From Deltaproteobacteria bacterium (GTDB taxonomy: Bacteria; Myxococcota_A; Polyangia; JACPQR01): DNA of 64,000 bases. Made by a program: the position numbers and the translations under genes. Below the pieces are notes generated by a model. It did not search any database. It saw nothing but the letters and a program-made list of their open reading frames with translations, and was not told the origin of the DNA. Position 1 is the stretch's first letter. Each line of letters begins with the position of its first letter. Where the stretch lies: assembly GCA_016190375.1 (NCBI GenBank), contig JACPQR010000093.1, positions 46,223 through 110,222 of the forward strand. The letters are read 5' to 3'. Positions 19,412 to 31,699 of this stretch are shown here, in pieces.

Positions 19412-19978
19412 TCAAAGCGGCTTGCGCGCCAGCAGCCTCGCGTCGTGGTGGCCCTCGTCGAGCCAGCCTTCTTCGAGGCGCAGGACCTCGAGACCGGTGA
19501 CGAGACGCGCGAGCTCGCCGTCCTCGAGCAGGAACCGCTCGGACGGACGCTCCCACCTCTCGAGGTTCGACCGCGTGGCCTGCACGTAGACGAGAAGGCC
19601 GCCGGGCGCGAGGACCTCGGGGAATCGTGCGAAGAGCCCTCGCTGCAGGTAGTGGAACGAGAGGACGAGGTCCCAGGGACCCGGGGGCAAGGGCTCGACC
19701 TCGAGATCGATCGCCAGCGTGGACAGCACGACACCGGCCCTCGCCGCGTCCGTGCGGGCGATCGCGAGCGCTGTCTCCGAGATGTCCAGGGCCGTGACCG
19801 CGAGGCCTCTTCGCGCGAGCCAGACGGCGTTTCGGCCCGCACCCCCCGCGACGTCGAGCGCGCGGCCTCGCCTGGGCAAGACCTCGTCCAGCGAGACGAG
19901 GAACGAGGATGGCTCGCGGGTCGACGGCCCCTTGTCACGATAGTGCGCTTCCCATCTCAGGCGATCGGCGTCGGACAT
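19412..19978 (-). CDS. Class I SAM-dependent methyltransferase (TehB-like)
   Basis: MSDADRLRWEAHYRDKG; ALDVAGGAGRNAVWLARRGLAVTALDISETALAIAR; WDLVLSFHYLQRGLF. Confidence 0.85.
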   Translation of the reverse strand: MSDADRLRWEAHYRDKGPSTREPSSFLVSLDEVLPRRGRALDVAGGAGRNAVWLARRGLAVTALDISETALAIARTDAARAGVVLSTLAIDLEVEPLPPGPWDLVLSFHYLQRGLFARFPEVLAPGGLLVYVQATRSNLERWERPSERFLLEDGELARLVTGLEVLRLEEGWLDEGHHDARLLARKPL

Positions 19979-20037
19979 GCTCGGACCTTGTAGCCCGGAT
20001 TGACTTCCTCGTCCCGTCGCCATAATCAGCGCGAGCG

Positions 20038-20967
20038 ATGCACCGTCTTGCTCGCGAGCTCCGCAGGGCCATCCGGTACGACGGGCTGTTCTGGCGCAGG
20101 TTCGCGTATCTCGGCAGCGCCTACGGACCGTGGTGGTGGCGGCGGTACTCCCCCACCGCGATTGGTGCGATCTTCTGGGCGGTCCTCCCGGAGAAGCGCA
20201 GGATCGTGCTCGAGAACCTGGGACGGATCCTCGATCGCCGGGCGGCGGCGTCCCGGATCGCCCGCGAGAGGATCGCGCTTCAGACGTTCGTCAACTTCGC
20301 CAGGTGCCTGACCGACTGCCTCGAGGCGGCGGGCCCCAATCCGCCCGAGTTCGAGGTCGAGACCGACGGCGATCGCATCCTCGGCGAGGCCCTGTCACGG
20401 GGCAGGGGGGGCGTGATGGTCACCGCTCATCTGGGGAACTGGGAGCTGATCGGCCGGCTCGTGTGTCGCAAGGGCTTTCCCATCACGGTCGCGATGGCGC
20501 GCGAACGGAACGAATCCGTGAGGGGCTTCGTCGAATGGCATCGGGGGCAGGAGGGTGTCGAGATCGTCTACACCGACGGGAGCGTGTTCGGGGCGCTCGA
20601 CATGCTCCGCGTCTTGCGGGCAAACCGCATCCTCGCGCTGCAGCTCGATCGTCCAAGCGGAGGCGACGGCGATCGCGTGGTGCCCTTCTTCGGAGTCCCG
20701 ACGCGGTTTCCGCTGGGGCCGTTCCTCCTGGCCCAGGCCGCGGGCGCTCCCGTCCTCCCCGTGTTCACGTTCCTGGCGGGCCACCATCGCTACGTCGTCG
20801 AGCAGGGCGACATCGGGGTCGTTGGGCGCAAGGGCGGGGTGGCCGCGGCCCAGGCGGCGCTGGACTCGACCGTTCGCATGCTCGAGGACGCGGTGAGGCG
20901 CCACCCCGACCAGTGGTTCCACTTCACTGCCATCGGCGGCGAGGGCTGGGCCGCGCCGGGCGCTTGA
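20038..20967 (+). CDS. LpxL/HtrB-type lysophospholipid/lipid A acyltransferase
   Basis: VMVTAHLGNWELIGRL (HX4-5 catalytic motif), LALQLDRPSGGDGDRVVPFFGVPTRFPLGPFLLAQAAGAPVLPVF, DQWFHF. Confidence 0.85.
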   Translation: MHRLARELRRAIRYDGLFWRRFAYLGSAYGPWWWRRYSPTAIGAIFWAVLPEKRRIVLENLGRILDRRAAASRIARERIALQTFVNFARCLTDCLEAAGPNPPEFEVETDGDRILGEALSRGRGGVMVTAHLGNWELIGRLVCRKGFPITVAMARERNESVRGFVEWHRGQEGVEIVYTDGSVFGALDMLRVLRANRILALQLDRPSGGDGDRVVPFFGVPTRFPLGPFLLAQAAGAPVLPVFTFLAGHHRYVVEQGDIGVVGRKGGVAAAQAALDSTVRMLEDAVRRHPDQWFHFTAIGGEGWAAPGA

Positions 20968-21003
20968 CCTGGCCCCGAGTAATGGCTGTCTCGCGCCGGC
21001 AGC

Positions 21004-22629
21004 GTGTACGATTCGGCGGTGACGAGGACGCTCCCAGGCCTTCTCGCGGGGCTGCTCGCCTTCGCGTGCGGTGGCGACGGGCCCATGCCGGCGGATGCGA
21101 GCCTCGACGCGGCGCTCGACGCTGCCGCCGATGCGCTGGCTGCGGCCGACGCTGCCATCGACGGGGCGGCGCTCGGCGATTGTGGGCCCACGGGCGGAGG
21201 ACCGCACTGGATCGAGGAAGGCGAGCCCCTGTCCGTCCGCGTTCGCTGCGCGACCGGCCTCGAGCTCGCGGGCGACGCGTTCGTGATCGCGAACCTGCCC
21301 GATGGCGCGGCCTACGACCCTTCTCGGGCCACGCTCGACTGGACCCCCGGGCTCGACCAGGGTGGCGTGTACGACCTCTCCATCGAGGTCCCGTCCGTCG
21401 CCGAGGCGGGCCCCTCGAGGATCGGCGTCCTCGATCGCTGGGACGATCCGGAGAACGTCCCCGTCGTCGACCCGACGACCTACACCGAGGAGCACGGCCT
21501 TCCGGTGTTCCACGTCGAGACCAGCCCGGAGCTCAACCACGACGACTACACGCCTGCCACGGTCACGTATCGAGGGCACGTCTACCAGGCCGAGGCCAAG
21601 TGGCGCGGGGGCGCGTCGTTCGGCTACCCGAAGAGGAGCTACACCCTCAAGTTCTCCGAGGACGATCCGTTCGACGATCCCGACCGCGCCTTCTTGCGGC
21701 GCAGGAAGGTCACGCTCACCACGACGTTCGACGACAACTCGTATGTCCGCCAGCGCCTCGCGTTCGAGATGTGGAACCTCTTCGACCCTGGCCACCTCCA
21801 GGTCGAGAGCTTCAGCGCGGTCGTGTTCGTGAACGGCGAGTACCGGGGGCTCTACGCCGCGACCGACCACGTCGACCGCTTCCTCGGCGAGGCACAGGGT
21901 CTGTCGGCCGACTGCAACCTCTACAAGGCAGTCAACCACGACGGGAACTTCCGGCTCACGTCGAGCCAGAACGGCGGCGCGCCCAAGGTGACGCTGCACG
22001 ACGGTTACGAGAAGAAGGAGGGCCTGCCGCCCGAGGGAGAGCCGCGTGCGTTCGCGGACCTCGAGGCCCTCGTCGAGTTCGTCGCGACGGCCAGCTCGTT
22101 CGACTTTCAGGCCGAGATCGGAGACCGCATCGACCAGCGCGACTACGAGGACTGGTGGATCTTCGTCTCCTTCATCGAGGCGGACGACTCCGCGGGCAAG
22201 AACAGCTACCACTACCACGACCCTGCCGGCGGGCCGTTCCGGGTCGTCCCCTGGGACTTCAACGCCAGCTTCGGCCAGGACTGGCAGTCCGAGCGGCAGG
22301 GTTGGGACGAGCGCCCCGAGGAGCTGGCCTGGGCGAACGAGCTCTTCGCTCGGTTCCTGGACGAGCCGACGATCGGCGATCCGCTCCGCGAACGGTACGC
22401 GCGCGTGCTCGACGGCCCGTTCGCGCTCGGCGAGGTGACCGACCTCTTCGACGGCATGGCGGCCGAGGTCCGTGACGCCGCGCTGCGCGACGAGGAGCGG
22501 TGGGCCGGCGAGATGCGGGCCTACCCGGGCTGGAGCTGGCGAGAAGACTTCACGACGCACGAGGAGGAGGTCGAGTACGTCCGCGACTGGCTCACGGGCC
22601 GGTGGACCTTCGTGCAAGGGATCTACTAG
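21004..22629 (+). CDS. CotH-family lipoprotein (second copy)
   Basis: LLAFACGGD lipobox; YRGHVYQAEAKWRGGASFGYPKRSYTLKFSEDDPFDDPD; TTTFDDNSYVRQRLAFEMWNLF; VVPWDFNASFGQDW. Confidence 0.85.
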   Translation: MYDSAVTRTLPGLLAGLLAFACGGDGPMPADASLDAALDAAADALAAADAAIDGAALGDCGPTGGGPHWIEEGEPLSVRVRCATGLELAGDAFVIANLPDGAAYDPSRATLDWTPGLDQGGVYDLSIEVPSVAEAGPSRIGVLDRWDDPENVPVVDPTTYTEEHGLPVFHVETSPELNHDDYTPATVTYRGHVYQAEAKWRGGASFGYPKRSYTLKFSEDDPFDDPDRAFLRRRKVTLTTTFDDNSYVRQRLAFEMWNLFDPGHLQVESFSAVVFVNGEYRGLYAATDHVDRFLGEAQGLSADCNLYKAVNHDGNFRLTSSQNGGAPKVTLHDGYEKKEGLPPEGEPRAFADLEALVEFVATASSFDFQAEIGDRIDQRDYEDWWIFVSFIEADDSAGKNSYHYHDPAGGPFRVVPWDFNASFGQDWQSERQGWDERPEELAWANELFARFLDEPTIGDPLRERYARVLDGPFALGEVTDLFDGMAAEVRDAALRDEERWAGEMRAYPGWSWREDFTTHEEEVEYVRDWLTGRWTFVQGIY

Positions 22630-23975
22630 CTGATTGTTCCCCAGGCCTCGGGGTGCTTGTGCAGGTACTGGTGCGTCTTCAGGTTCGCCACGAGGTAACC
22701 GAGCGTCTCGAGGTAGTTGCCCTTCGGGGGCGGGAACATCCGCTTCGCGATCCCGCTCAGCGAGTACACCTGTTTGTAGGTCGCCTGGAAGCCCTGCATC
22801 ATCTCCTCGACGGACATCTTGATCGGGTCGAGCAGCGCGGCGCCGTACGTGTAGTTGCCCCAGTCGTCGTCCCGGATCCGCCCCTCGGCCTTCATCTCGT
22901 CGTAGAACGTCGTGCCGGGATAGGGGCAGGGGGTGAAGAGCTTGACGAGAGAGCACTTCGTCTCGGTCAGGAAGCGAAGCGTCTTGTCGAAGCTCGACAT
23001 GTCGTCGTGGTCGAGCCCCACCATCATCAGGGCGATGACCTGGATGCCCTTGGCCCTGATCTTCGCGAGATCGTCGGCGAAGAGGAACGGTCGGTTGAAG
23101 CGCTTCTTGAGCTGGCGGAGGTTCGTCTCCTCGGTCGTCTCGAGCCCGATGGAGAGCGACACGCACCCACTGCGGGCCGCGAGGTCGAGCAGCTCGGGGT
23201 CGCGCGCGATGTTGATCGTGCTCTGGCTCGCCCACTTGATCTTCTCGGGGATGAGCGCGGCGAAGAGCTCCTTCGCGCGCTCCGGGTGGCCGATGGGGTT
23301 GTCGTCCAGAAAGAGGATCTTGCGCCCCCCGTAGCTCTTGATCGTTCGTACGTCCTCGAGCACCGCGGCCACGGACCGAGTGCGATAGGTCCGCTCGTAG
23401 AAGGTCTGCACGGCGCAGAACGAGCACGGATGCGGGCAGCCGCGCGAGAAGGTGATCGGCCAGTGGAAGTACATCCGGTACATGCGACTGGTCCTGAAGG
23501 CGTCCCACTTCAGGAGCGGCAGGTCGCGATAGTCGATGTGGGGGATGCGGTCCATGTCGACCCAGCCCGAACGGTACAGACCCTTCGACCGACCGGCCTC
23601 GAGGTCGTCGAGCACGTCGGTCCAGACGTTCTCCGCCTCGCCCGAGACGACCGCGTCGGCGTGCTGGAGCGACCGGTCGGGCGTGAGCGTGACCCATGGC
23701 CCGCCGAGGACGACCTTCTTCCCGCGCGACCGGAAGTGGTCGGCCAGCTCGTAGGCCCGCTTGATCTGGGGTCCCATGGCGCCGATCCCCACGACGTCGC
23801 AATCGTCGTCGAGGTCGACGTCCGCGAAGAGCTCGTCGACGAGGCGGACCTGGTGTCTCAGCGGCGTCAGCGCCTTGAGCGTCGCGAGCGTCAGCCCGCT
23901 CGTCCAGTAGCGGGTCGTCCTGAGGAGCTTGCCGTCCGCGAGGTAATGCGAAGGAGAGATCAGGGTGATGCGCAT
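22626..23975 (-). CDS. B12-binding-domain radical SAM protein
   Basis: N-terminal MRITLISPSHY and DVVGIGAMGPQIKRAYELADHFR; radical SAM motif SRGCPHPCSFCAVQ; GLETTEETN. Confidence 0.9.
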   Translation of the reverse strand: MRITLISPSHYLADGKLLRTTRYWTSGLTLATLKALTPLRHQVRLVDELFADVDLDDDCDVVGIGAMGPQIKRAYELADHFRSRGKKVVLGGPWVTLTPDRSLQHADAVVSGEAENVWTDVLDDLEAGRSKGLYRSGWVDMDRIPHIDYRDLPLLKWDAFRTSRMYRMYFHWPITFSRGCPHPCSFCAVQTFYERTYRTRSVAAVLEDVRTIKSYGGRKILFLDDNPIGHPERAKELFAALIPEKIKWASQSTINIARDPELLDLAARSGCVSLSIGLETTEETNLRQLKKRFNRPFLFADDLAKIRAKGIQVIALMMVGLDHDDMSSFDKTLRFLTETKCSLVKLFTPCPYPGTTFYDEMKAEGRIRDDDWGNYTYGAALLDPIKMSVEEMMQGFQATYKQVYSLSGIAKRMFPPPKGNYLETLGYLVANLKTHQYLHKHPEAWGTIS

Positions 23976-24026
23976 TTCGGCGCGGCGGAGGCTCGCCCGC
24001 CGGCGGCCCGGCTGTCAACAGTCAAG

Positions 24027-25403
<1,377 letters not shown>

Positions 25404-27068
25404 GCGGAGCGACGATACCACCGGCGTCCTGCGAGGAGCGCCAGCCACGCAAGGAGCGCCACGGGCTGGCCTCGCGCGTCCGGCAGGGCGCTGCACGCCG
25501 GCGCGGTTCCGGACGGGCCGGCTTCGCAGCTCGCGGGTGCTTGCAGACCCACGAGCTCTCGCGCGAGGCGTGAGCCCTCCCGCTCCCGCGCGCGGTCCGC
25601 TCCGAGCTGGCCAAGCTCGAGCCGCGCGAGGGCCGCCTCCACGTCCAGGAGCCCGAAGCCGACCTCGGGCGTCCATGCGGCCGTGTCGGGCGGCACGGCC
25701 GACGCCACGAGGAGCGCTCGCACCCGCGCGGCGTCGAGGTCCGGAGCGCGGGCAAGGAGCCTCGCTGCAGCGGCCGCGACCCTCGGAGCGGCCTGAGACG
25801 TACCGCTGAGGCGGATGTGTCGCCCGTCCTCGGTCCACAATCCGGTGAGGTCGGGACGCGACAGGATCGACTCGGCCGCGAGCGCGCCCGGGACGTTCTC
25901 GCCAGGGGCCGCGATGTCGGGCTTGGGGCGGCCGTCGAGCGTCGGCCCCATCGACGAGAAGGGAGCCCGGCGGACGACCCCGGGAAGTCCCCGACGGGGG
26001 ACGGCCAAGTCCTCGGACGAGGCCGCGACCACGATCACGTTCTCGGCGGTCGACGGCGTCCTCAACGAGTAGAAGGAGTCGGTGGCCACGCCCGCGTCCA
26101 CGTCGAGCCCTTCGGTGGGATCGGCGATCCAGACGTCGAACACCCCTCGTCCTTCGAGCTCGAGCTGCCAGGTGCCCACCACGTCCTGGGCCCGAGAGGC
26201 CTCGATCGCGACCAGCGCCCGCGGCCTGCCGCCACCATCGGCGTCGTCGGGCGGCAGCACCAGGAACGTGCTCGCGCCGGCGGCCTCGATCGCCTGCGCC
26301 CCGAAGGGCACCGGCCCGAGCGCCTCGCCCGCGGGCGCGACGAGGCCGAGCGCCGTCGCGCCCGGGGGGCCTGCTACCTCCAGCGTGACGACCCCGCTTT
26401 CCACGATGGGGGCGACGTCGAGATCGACGACGGCGGTGCAACCGTCCTCGGCAGCGATCCGGAGATGCGTGGGTAGCCAGCCGTCGTTGCCGGCCGACGC
26501 GACGACGACCCTGCCGGGGATGCCCGGGCCCGCGAGATCGTCGAGCAGCCTCTCGATCCAGGCGCTTCCGTCGCGTGGACCCCGAGCCCGCCCGAGGCTG
26601 AGGTTCAGGACGGCTGGCTCGGCGCGGCCCGATGCCCACTCGAAGAACAGCCGCGCGCCGTTCGCGACGTCGTCCGCCTGACGCTCGGCGCCGGCCGTCC
26701 GCACGACGAAGAGGGACGAGTCGGCAGCCTCGGCTGCCGCGACGCTCGCGACGTGCGTGCCGTGGCCCTCGGTGTCGCCCGGCAGCGATGCGCCGTCTTC
26801 GAGCGGCCGGCCCGCGGCCACGGCATCGATCTCGTCTCTCGTGAACGCCGCTCCGCCGTACCGCTCCAGCTCGGCGTGCAGTCCGCGAGGAGCGAGCGTC
26901 ATGTCGACGAGGACGGCGATCCTCGTGTGGCCTCCGGAATCGAAGAAGTCGGGGTGAAGCGCGCTGATGCCGGTGTCGACGATGCCGATCACCACTGCGT
27001 GTGCGGGCGGCGCCGCGAAGAGGAGCGCAAGCGCGAGGGAGGTGGGAAGGGGGCTCATCGCGCGGCGC

Positions 27069-27542
27069 TTACTTGACGAGGATTGCGCAGTTTCCGCCGC
27101 AGATGTTGCCGGAGCCCCAGTCGATGTTCGTGTAGCACTTCCTCGCGCCATCGGCGGAGTCGCAGACCCAGATGGTCTGCGAGTCGAACGAGGCACCGTC
27201 CTCGGCCCCGAGCGAGTCGATCCCACCGGGGAACATGCGGAGCTCGACGCCTCGGTGCGCGGTCGCGAGCTCCTCGTACCAGCTCAGTGCCTCATCGCTC
27301 CGGAAGAAAGCCCCATCGGGGTGCGTCTCGATGACACCCTCCAGGACGCCGACCACGAGATCACCGTCGGCGATGGCGGCGAGCTCGCCGGCGCCCTGCT
27401 CGACGTCCACGTCGCGGAACAGGACGCCGTCCTGGGTGAGCTCGAACTCGCGCGCCCTCTGGCTGGTCTGGGGCGCGGAGCACCCTGCGGCTGCGAGGAG
27501 CGGGAGCAGCGTGGCGGCGAGGTTCCTGATCGTCTTCGACAT
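27069..27542 (-). CDS. Hypothetical lipoprotein
   Basis: MSKTIRNLAATLLPLLAAAGCSAPQ lipobox; four C-terminal Cys. Confidence 0.7.
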   Translation of the reverse strand: MSKTIRNLAATLLPLLAAAGCSAPQTSQRAREFELTQDGVLFRDVDVEQGAGELAAIADGDLVVGVLEGVIETHPDGAFFRSDEALSWYEELATAHRGVELRMFPGGIDSLGAEDGASFDSQTIWVCDSADGARKCYTNIDWGSGNICGGNCAILVK

Positions 27543-27770
27543 TGCAAGTCCTCCTTGTTTGACCGCATCTCGTCTCGGTCAGTCCTCGCCATGAGCAACG
27601 AGCGGGCCACGCCGCGAAGGGACGAAAATCCGACGGAATCCCGCCCGCCTCCTCGGCCGCGCGGACTTGCTGTCCGCGCGAGCGCCGTGCGCTGCGGACC
27701 AGGCGTCCGCGGGGATGAGAAAGCGGGGCGTCGTCGACGACGTTCCCTTCATGCTATTCATCGCCGCACG

Positions 27771-28799
27771 ATGAAGGCGTTCGTGGAGGAGCTCTGTTCG
27801 GACGTCTGCGCCGGGCGCGCAGCCGGGACCGACGGAGGCCGGGCGGCAAGGCGGTTGGTGGTCGAGGCGCTGCGCGGCGCCGGGCTCGACCCCGAGGAGC
27901 AGCCGGTGCCCGCATGCAACGGGGCGAACGTCCTGGCCGCGCTGCCCGGCGAGATCGACCGCTGGGTGCTCGTCGGCGCTCACTACGACCATCTCGGGGC
28001 GCGCGACGGCGCGGTGTTTCGAGGTGCGGACGACAATGCCGCGGCGGTGGCGATCCTGGTCGAGGTCGCGCGGGGACTGGCGCGGTCGCGGCCGGCGGGC
28101 CGCGGGGTCCTCGTCGCGGCGTTCGACGCCGAGGAGCCGCCATACTTCCTCACGTCGGCGATGGGGTCGGAGCACTTCGCCCGCCACCCGACCGTCCCGC
28201 TCGACCGGATCGACATGATGGTGTGCATGGACCTCGTGGGTCACGCGCTCGGTCCCGAAGGGCTCCCCGACGAGGTGCGCAGCACGGTGTTCGCGCTGGG
28301 CGCGGAGCGGAGCGAGGGCACAGGCGCGCACGTCGAACGCCTCGCCCGTGCGGTGCCCGGCGTCGTGGTGCGCAGCGCCGACGCGGAGGTCATCCCGCCA
28401 CTCTCGGACTACATGGCGTTCTGGGAGCGGAGCGTGCCCTTCGTCCTCTTGACCAACGCGCGCTCGCGGACCTACCACACGCCCGAGGACGTCCCCGAGC
28501 GACTGGACTGGTCCAAGATGGCCGCGACGGCACGCTGGCTGGAGCGCTTCGTCCGCGAGACCTGCGCCCGCGCGGAGGACCGCATCGCCTTCCGGCCCGA
28601 CGTCCGTGACGACGCCTCGACTCTCCGGACGTTCCTGGATCTGACCGCGCCGCTGGCTCCCCTGCTCCCCCAGGTGGGGGCCGGCCGCGCGCTGGCGACG
28701 GACCTCCTCGCGGCGTGCGGGCCCGACGGGCGGTTGCCCGAAGCCGGGCGGCCCCGCCTGGCGATGCTCGTGGAGGCACTGGAGTCGGGCCTCGGGTGA
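27771..28799 (+). CDS. M28-family metallopeptidase
   Basis: VLVGAHYDHLGARDGAVFRGADDNAAAVAILVEVARGLA; DAEEP; YHTPEDVPERLDW. Confidence 0.9.
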   Translation: MKAFVEELCSDVCAGRAAGTDGGRAARRLVVEALRGAGLDPEEQPVPACNGANVLAALPGEIDRWVLVGAHYDHLGARDGAVFRGADDNAAAVAILVEVARGLARSRPAGRGVLVAAFDAEEPPYFLTSAMGSEHFARHPTVPLDRIDMMVCMDLVGHALGPEGLPDEVRSTVFALGAERSEGTGAHVERLARAVPGVVVRSADAEVIPPLSDYMAFWERSVPFVLLTNARSRTYHTPEDVPERLDWSKMAATARWLERFVRETCARAEDRIAFRPDVRDDASTLRTFLDLTAPLAPLLPQVGAGRALATDLLAACGPDGRLPEAGRPRLAMLVEALESGLG

Positions 28800-28814
28800 G
28801 CGCAGAGCTCTGAG

Positions 28815-31622
28815 TCACCGCGCCGCGAGCCAGGCGTCGACCTCCGAGAGGTCATCGCGCGCGTCGGCGCCGGCGGCCGCGAAGGCGTCCCGCGCCTGCC
28901 GGGCGAGCTCGCGGGCACGCGGACGCTGGGGCGGGCGCGCCCACTGAGCCCTCGCGAGGCCGAACCTGGTCTTCGCGAGGCCCAGCGGCTCGACGTGTGC
29001 CTTCTCGAGCAGCCCGAGCGCCCGCTCGAGCGCCTCCGCGGCCCGCGCCGCATCTCCGAGGACGAGATACGACTCGCCGATGCCGGCCAGCGGATAGGCG
29101 AGGTCGGGGTGCTCGGCACCGAGGGCCCTCGCCTGAATCTCGAGCGCGCGCTCGTACGTGCCGATCGCGAGCCGCTCCCGGCCTCGCGCGTGCTCGAGGG
29201 CGGCCATTCCGACGAGCGCCTCCGCGAGGTACGGATGATCGGGACCGAGCCTCTCGCCGATCTCGACCGCACGCGCCGTGTGCAGAGCGGCCTCGTCGAG
29301 GCGTCCGAGCTTGCGCAGGACCAGCGCCAGGTTGTTGTGCGTCGCGAGGAGCGATCCGTGGTCAGGGCTCAGCGCCCGCTCCTGGATCGCCAGCGCCCGC
29401 CTGTAGATGCCCGCCGCATCCTCGAACCTGTGCATCTTCTCGAGCGTGGCGCCGTGGTTGCTCAGACCCTGCGCGATCACGGGATGGTCCCTTCCAAGCT
29501 GTCCCTCGAGGATGCGCTGCGAGCGGCGGTGGTACTCGTCTGACTCCGAGTACCGCCCGAGGGCGTAGTAGACGTTGGCCAGGTTGTGGAGCGACTTGCC
29601 CACCCGGATACCCTGCGGCCCGTAGACCTTCATGTGCAGGTCGAGTGCGCGCCTGTGTAGCCCCTCGGCATCGTCGTACTTGCCTTCCGCGTAACAGACG
29701 TTCGCGAGGTTGTTCAGACGCCTGGACTCGAGCTCGTCCGAGCCGCCGAGCGCGTGGATCGACGCAGCGGCGAACTCGGCCCAGCGCCGTCCCTCCGCGT
29801 AGCGGGAGCCCTCGGCGCCGACGACGAAGCTCAGATCGCTCGCGGCGACCGCCGAGACCTCGGCATGCCGCGACGCCTGGGCGACGTTGATCGCGTCGTA
29901 CAAGGTCCTCTCGGCGGCGGTGGTGTCTCCCGCCCAGTCCTCGAGGTCCCCCTGGAGCGACAGGACCTCGGCCAGGACGACGCGATTGCCCATCGCGCGA
30001 GCCCGCTTCGCGAGCGACTGCGCTCCCCGCAGGCCCTCCGAGTACTTGCCGGCGTCGCGAAGGGTCCTCGTGTCGGTCAGCTCGGCGCGGAGCTTCTCTG
30101 TGGCCGCGCGGGCACGCGGCTCGGCCGGAAGGACCTCTCCTGGCGCCAGCGCACTCTCTCCGAGGCAGCGGTTCGGCGATGAGAGCCGCTGCGCCGATTC
30201 GGGCGCACGCTCGACCACGTCCGAGTCCGCCCGAGCGAAGAGCGAGGTCAGCGCGTCCATCTCGTGGAGCTGCCGCGCGAGGCACACCATGCGCCGATCG
30301 AGCATGTCCTCGGACGCTTCGCCGCGCACCTGCGTGGCCTCGCATGCCTCGGTGTGTGCTTGCACCCACGCATCGGCGCGGCGGTTCAGGGCGCGCTCGA
30401 CGGTGCGCCAGGCGTCGGCGGCGTAGGAAGCTCGCGTGGCCATGAAGGCCCGATGGACGGACGCGCGAGTGGGCCCATCCCAGATCCCTCGCAGCTTGCG
30501 CTCGGCGCCGCGGCACACGGTTCGAGGCCCCGGTGACCCGATCGCCAGCGCCGCGATCGCGACCGCGACGGCCGTCGCCCCGCCGAGCATCAGGCGCCGG
30601 CGGCGCACGGTCGTGTCGCGTCGCAAGGCGTCGAGGAGCTCTCCCATCGACCCGAAGCGGCCGGTGGGTTCGACCGAAAGACCCTTCCGAACGATCCGGT
30701 CGAGCCAGCGCGGGACGCTCGTGTCATTTGGGGCGGGCAGGATCCGGCCCGCCTTCGTTCTCGTGATGACCTCGGCGACGGTGCCCTCTCCGAAGGGCAG
30801 GCGGCCGTAAAGGGCCTCGTAGAGCGCCACCGAGAACGCGAACTGATCGCTCTTCTGCGTCGCCGACTGACCCTCGTGCTGTTCCGGGGCCATGTACGCG
30901 GGCGTCCCGAACAGGGCGCCCGTGCGCGTCAACGACGCGTCGACCAGAGAACGCGGGTCCTCTTCCGGGGGCGGTCTGCCGACCGTCGCCTCGGATCGGG
31001 CCAGTCCGAAGTCGCTCACGCGCATCGTGCCGCTGCCGTCGACGAGGACGTTGTCGGGCTTGAAGTCGCGGTGGACGAGCCCCGCCTCGTGCGCGGCCCC
31101 GAGCCCCGCGCCTGCCTGCAGGAAGGCGCCCTGCACCTCGCGCCAGGTGCGCCTCCGCTCGCCCATCCACCTGCGCAGCGTCCCCCGCGCGACGAGCTCC
31201 ATCGCGACGTAGATCTGGCCCTCCGTCTCGCCGACCGAGTAGACCGTGACCACGTTCGGATGCCTGAGCCGCGCCATGGTCTGGGCCTCGCGGAGGAGCC
31301 GATCGCGCCCGCTCTCGTCGCGCGCTGCCGAGCGCAGGACCTTGACCGCGACCTTGCGGTCGAGGTCCCGATCGTACGCCGCGTAGACGACGCCCATGCC
31401 GCCCGCGCCGAGCCTCTCGAGGATCACGTACGGGCCGAACCTGCCGGACGGTGGAGCGTCGCGGACCGGGGCCTCTGCGCCCAGCGTTTCGGCGCTCCCG
31501 AGGTCCATCGTGCTGTGGTGCCGGCCGGCGCCTGGCCCGCGATTCGCGTCGCCGCGCGCGCCGCGATCCTCCACCGTCGGTTGCGTCCCTGGGTCGCGGT
31601 CCCCGCCAGTACCTGATTTCAT
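28815..31622 (-). CDS. Ser/Thr protein kinase with C-terminal TPR array
   Basis: LGAGGMGVVYAAYDRDLDRKVAVKVL, LVHRDFKPDNVLVDGSGTMRVSDFGLAR, APEQHEGQSATQKSDQFAFSVALYEALYGRLPF; TPRs such as YDDAEGLHRRALDLHMKVYGP. Confidence 0.95.
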   Translation of the reverse strand: MKSGTGGDRDPGTQPTVEDRGARGDANRGPGAGRHHSTMDLGSAETLGAEAPVRDAPPSGRFGPYVILERLGAGGMGVVYAAYDRDLDRKVAVKVLRSAARDESGRDRLLREAQTMARLRHPNVVTVYSVGETEGQIYVAMELVARGTLRRWMGERRRTWREVQGAFLQAGAGLGAAHEAGLVHRDFKPDNVLVDGSGTMRVSDFGLARSEATVGRPPPEEDPRSLVDASLTRTGALFGTPAYMAPEQHEGQSATQKSDQFAFSVALYEALYGRLPFGEGTVAEVITRTKAGRILPAPNDTSVPRWLDRIVRKGLSVEPTGRFGSMGELLDALRRDTTVRRRRLMLGGATAVAVAIAALAIGSPGPRTVCRGAERKLRGIWDGPTRASVHRAFMATRASYAADAWRTVERALNRRADAWVQAHTEACEATQVRGEASEDMLDRRMVCLARQLHEMDALTSLFARADSDVVERAPESAQRLSSPNRCLGESALAPGEVLPAEPRARAATEKLRAELTDTRTLRDAGKYSEGLRGAQSLAKRARAMGNRVVLAEVLSLQGDLEDWAGDTTAAERTLYDAINVAQASRHAEVSAVAASDLSFVVGAEGSRYAEGRRWAEFAAASIHALGGSDELESRRLNNLANVCYAEGKYDDAEGLHRRALDLHMKVYGPQGIRVGKSLHNLANVYYALGRYSESDEYHRRSQRILEGQLGRDHPVIAQGLSNHGATLEKMHRFEDAAGIYRRALAIQERALSPDHGSLLATHNNLALVLRKLGRLDEAALHTARAVEIGERLGPDHPYLAEALVGMAALEHARGRERLAIGTYERALEIQARALGAEHPDLAYPLAGIGESYLVLGDAARAAEALERALGLLEKAHVEPLGLAKTRFGLARAQWARPPQRPRARELARQARDAFAAAGADARDDLSEVDAWLAAR

Positions 31623-31699
31623 CTACCGAGGCGGGCACATTACCACGTCGCAAACTCCTCGATCCGCGCATACACTCGGGCTCCCGGAGACAAGCCCCG

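Noticed and set aside
20395-24018. 1207-aa minus-strand ORF
   Set aside because: Shadow frame over the LpxL-type, CotH and radical SAM genes; no domain-like sequence.
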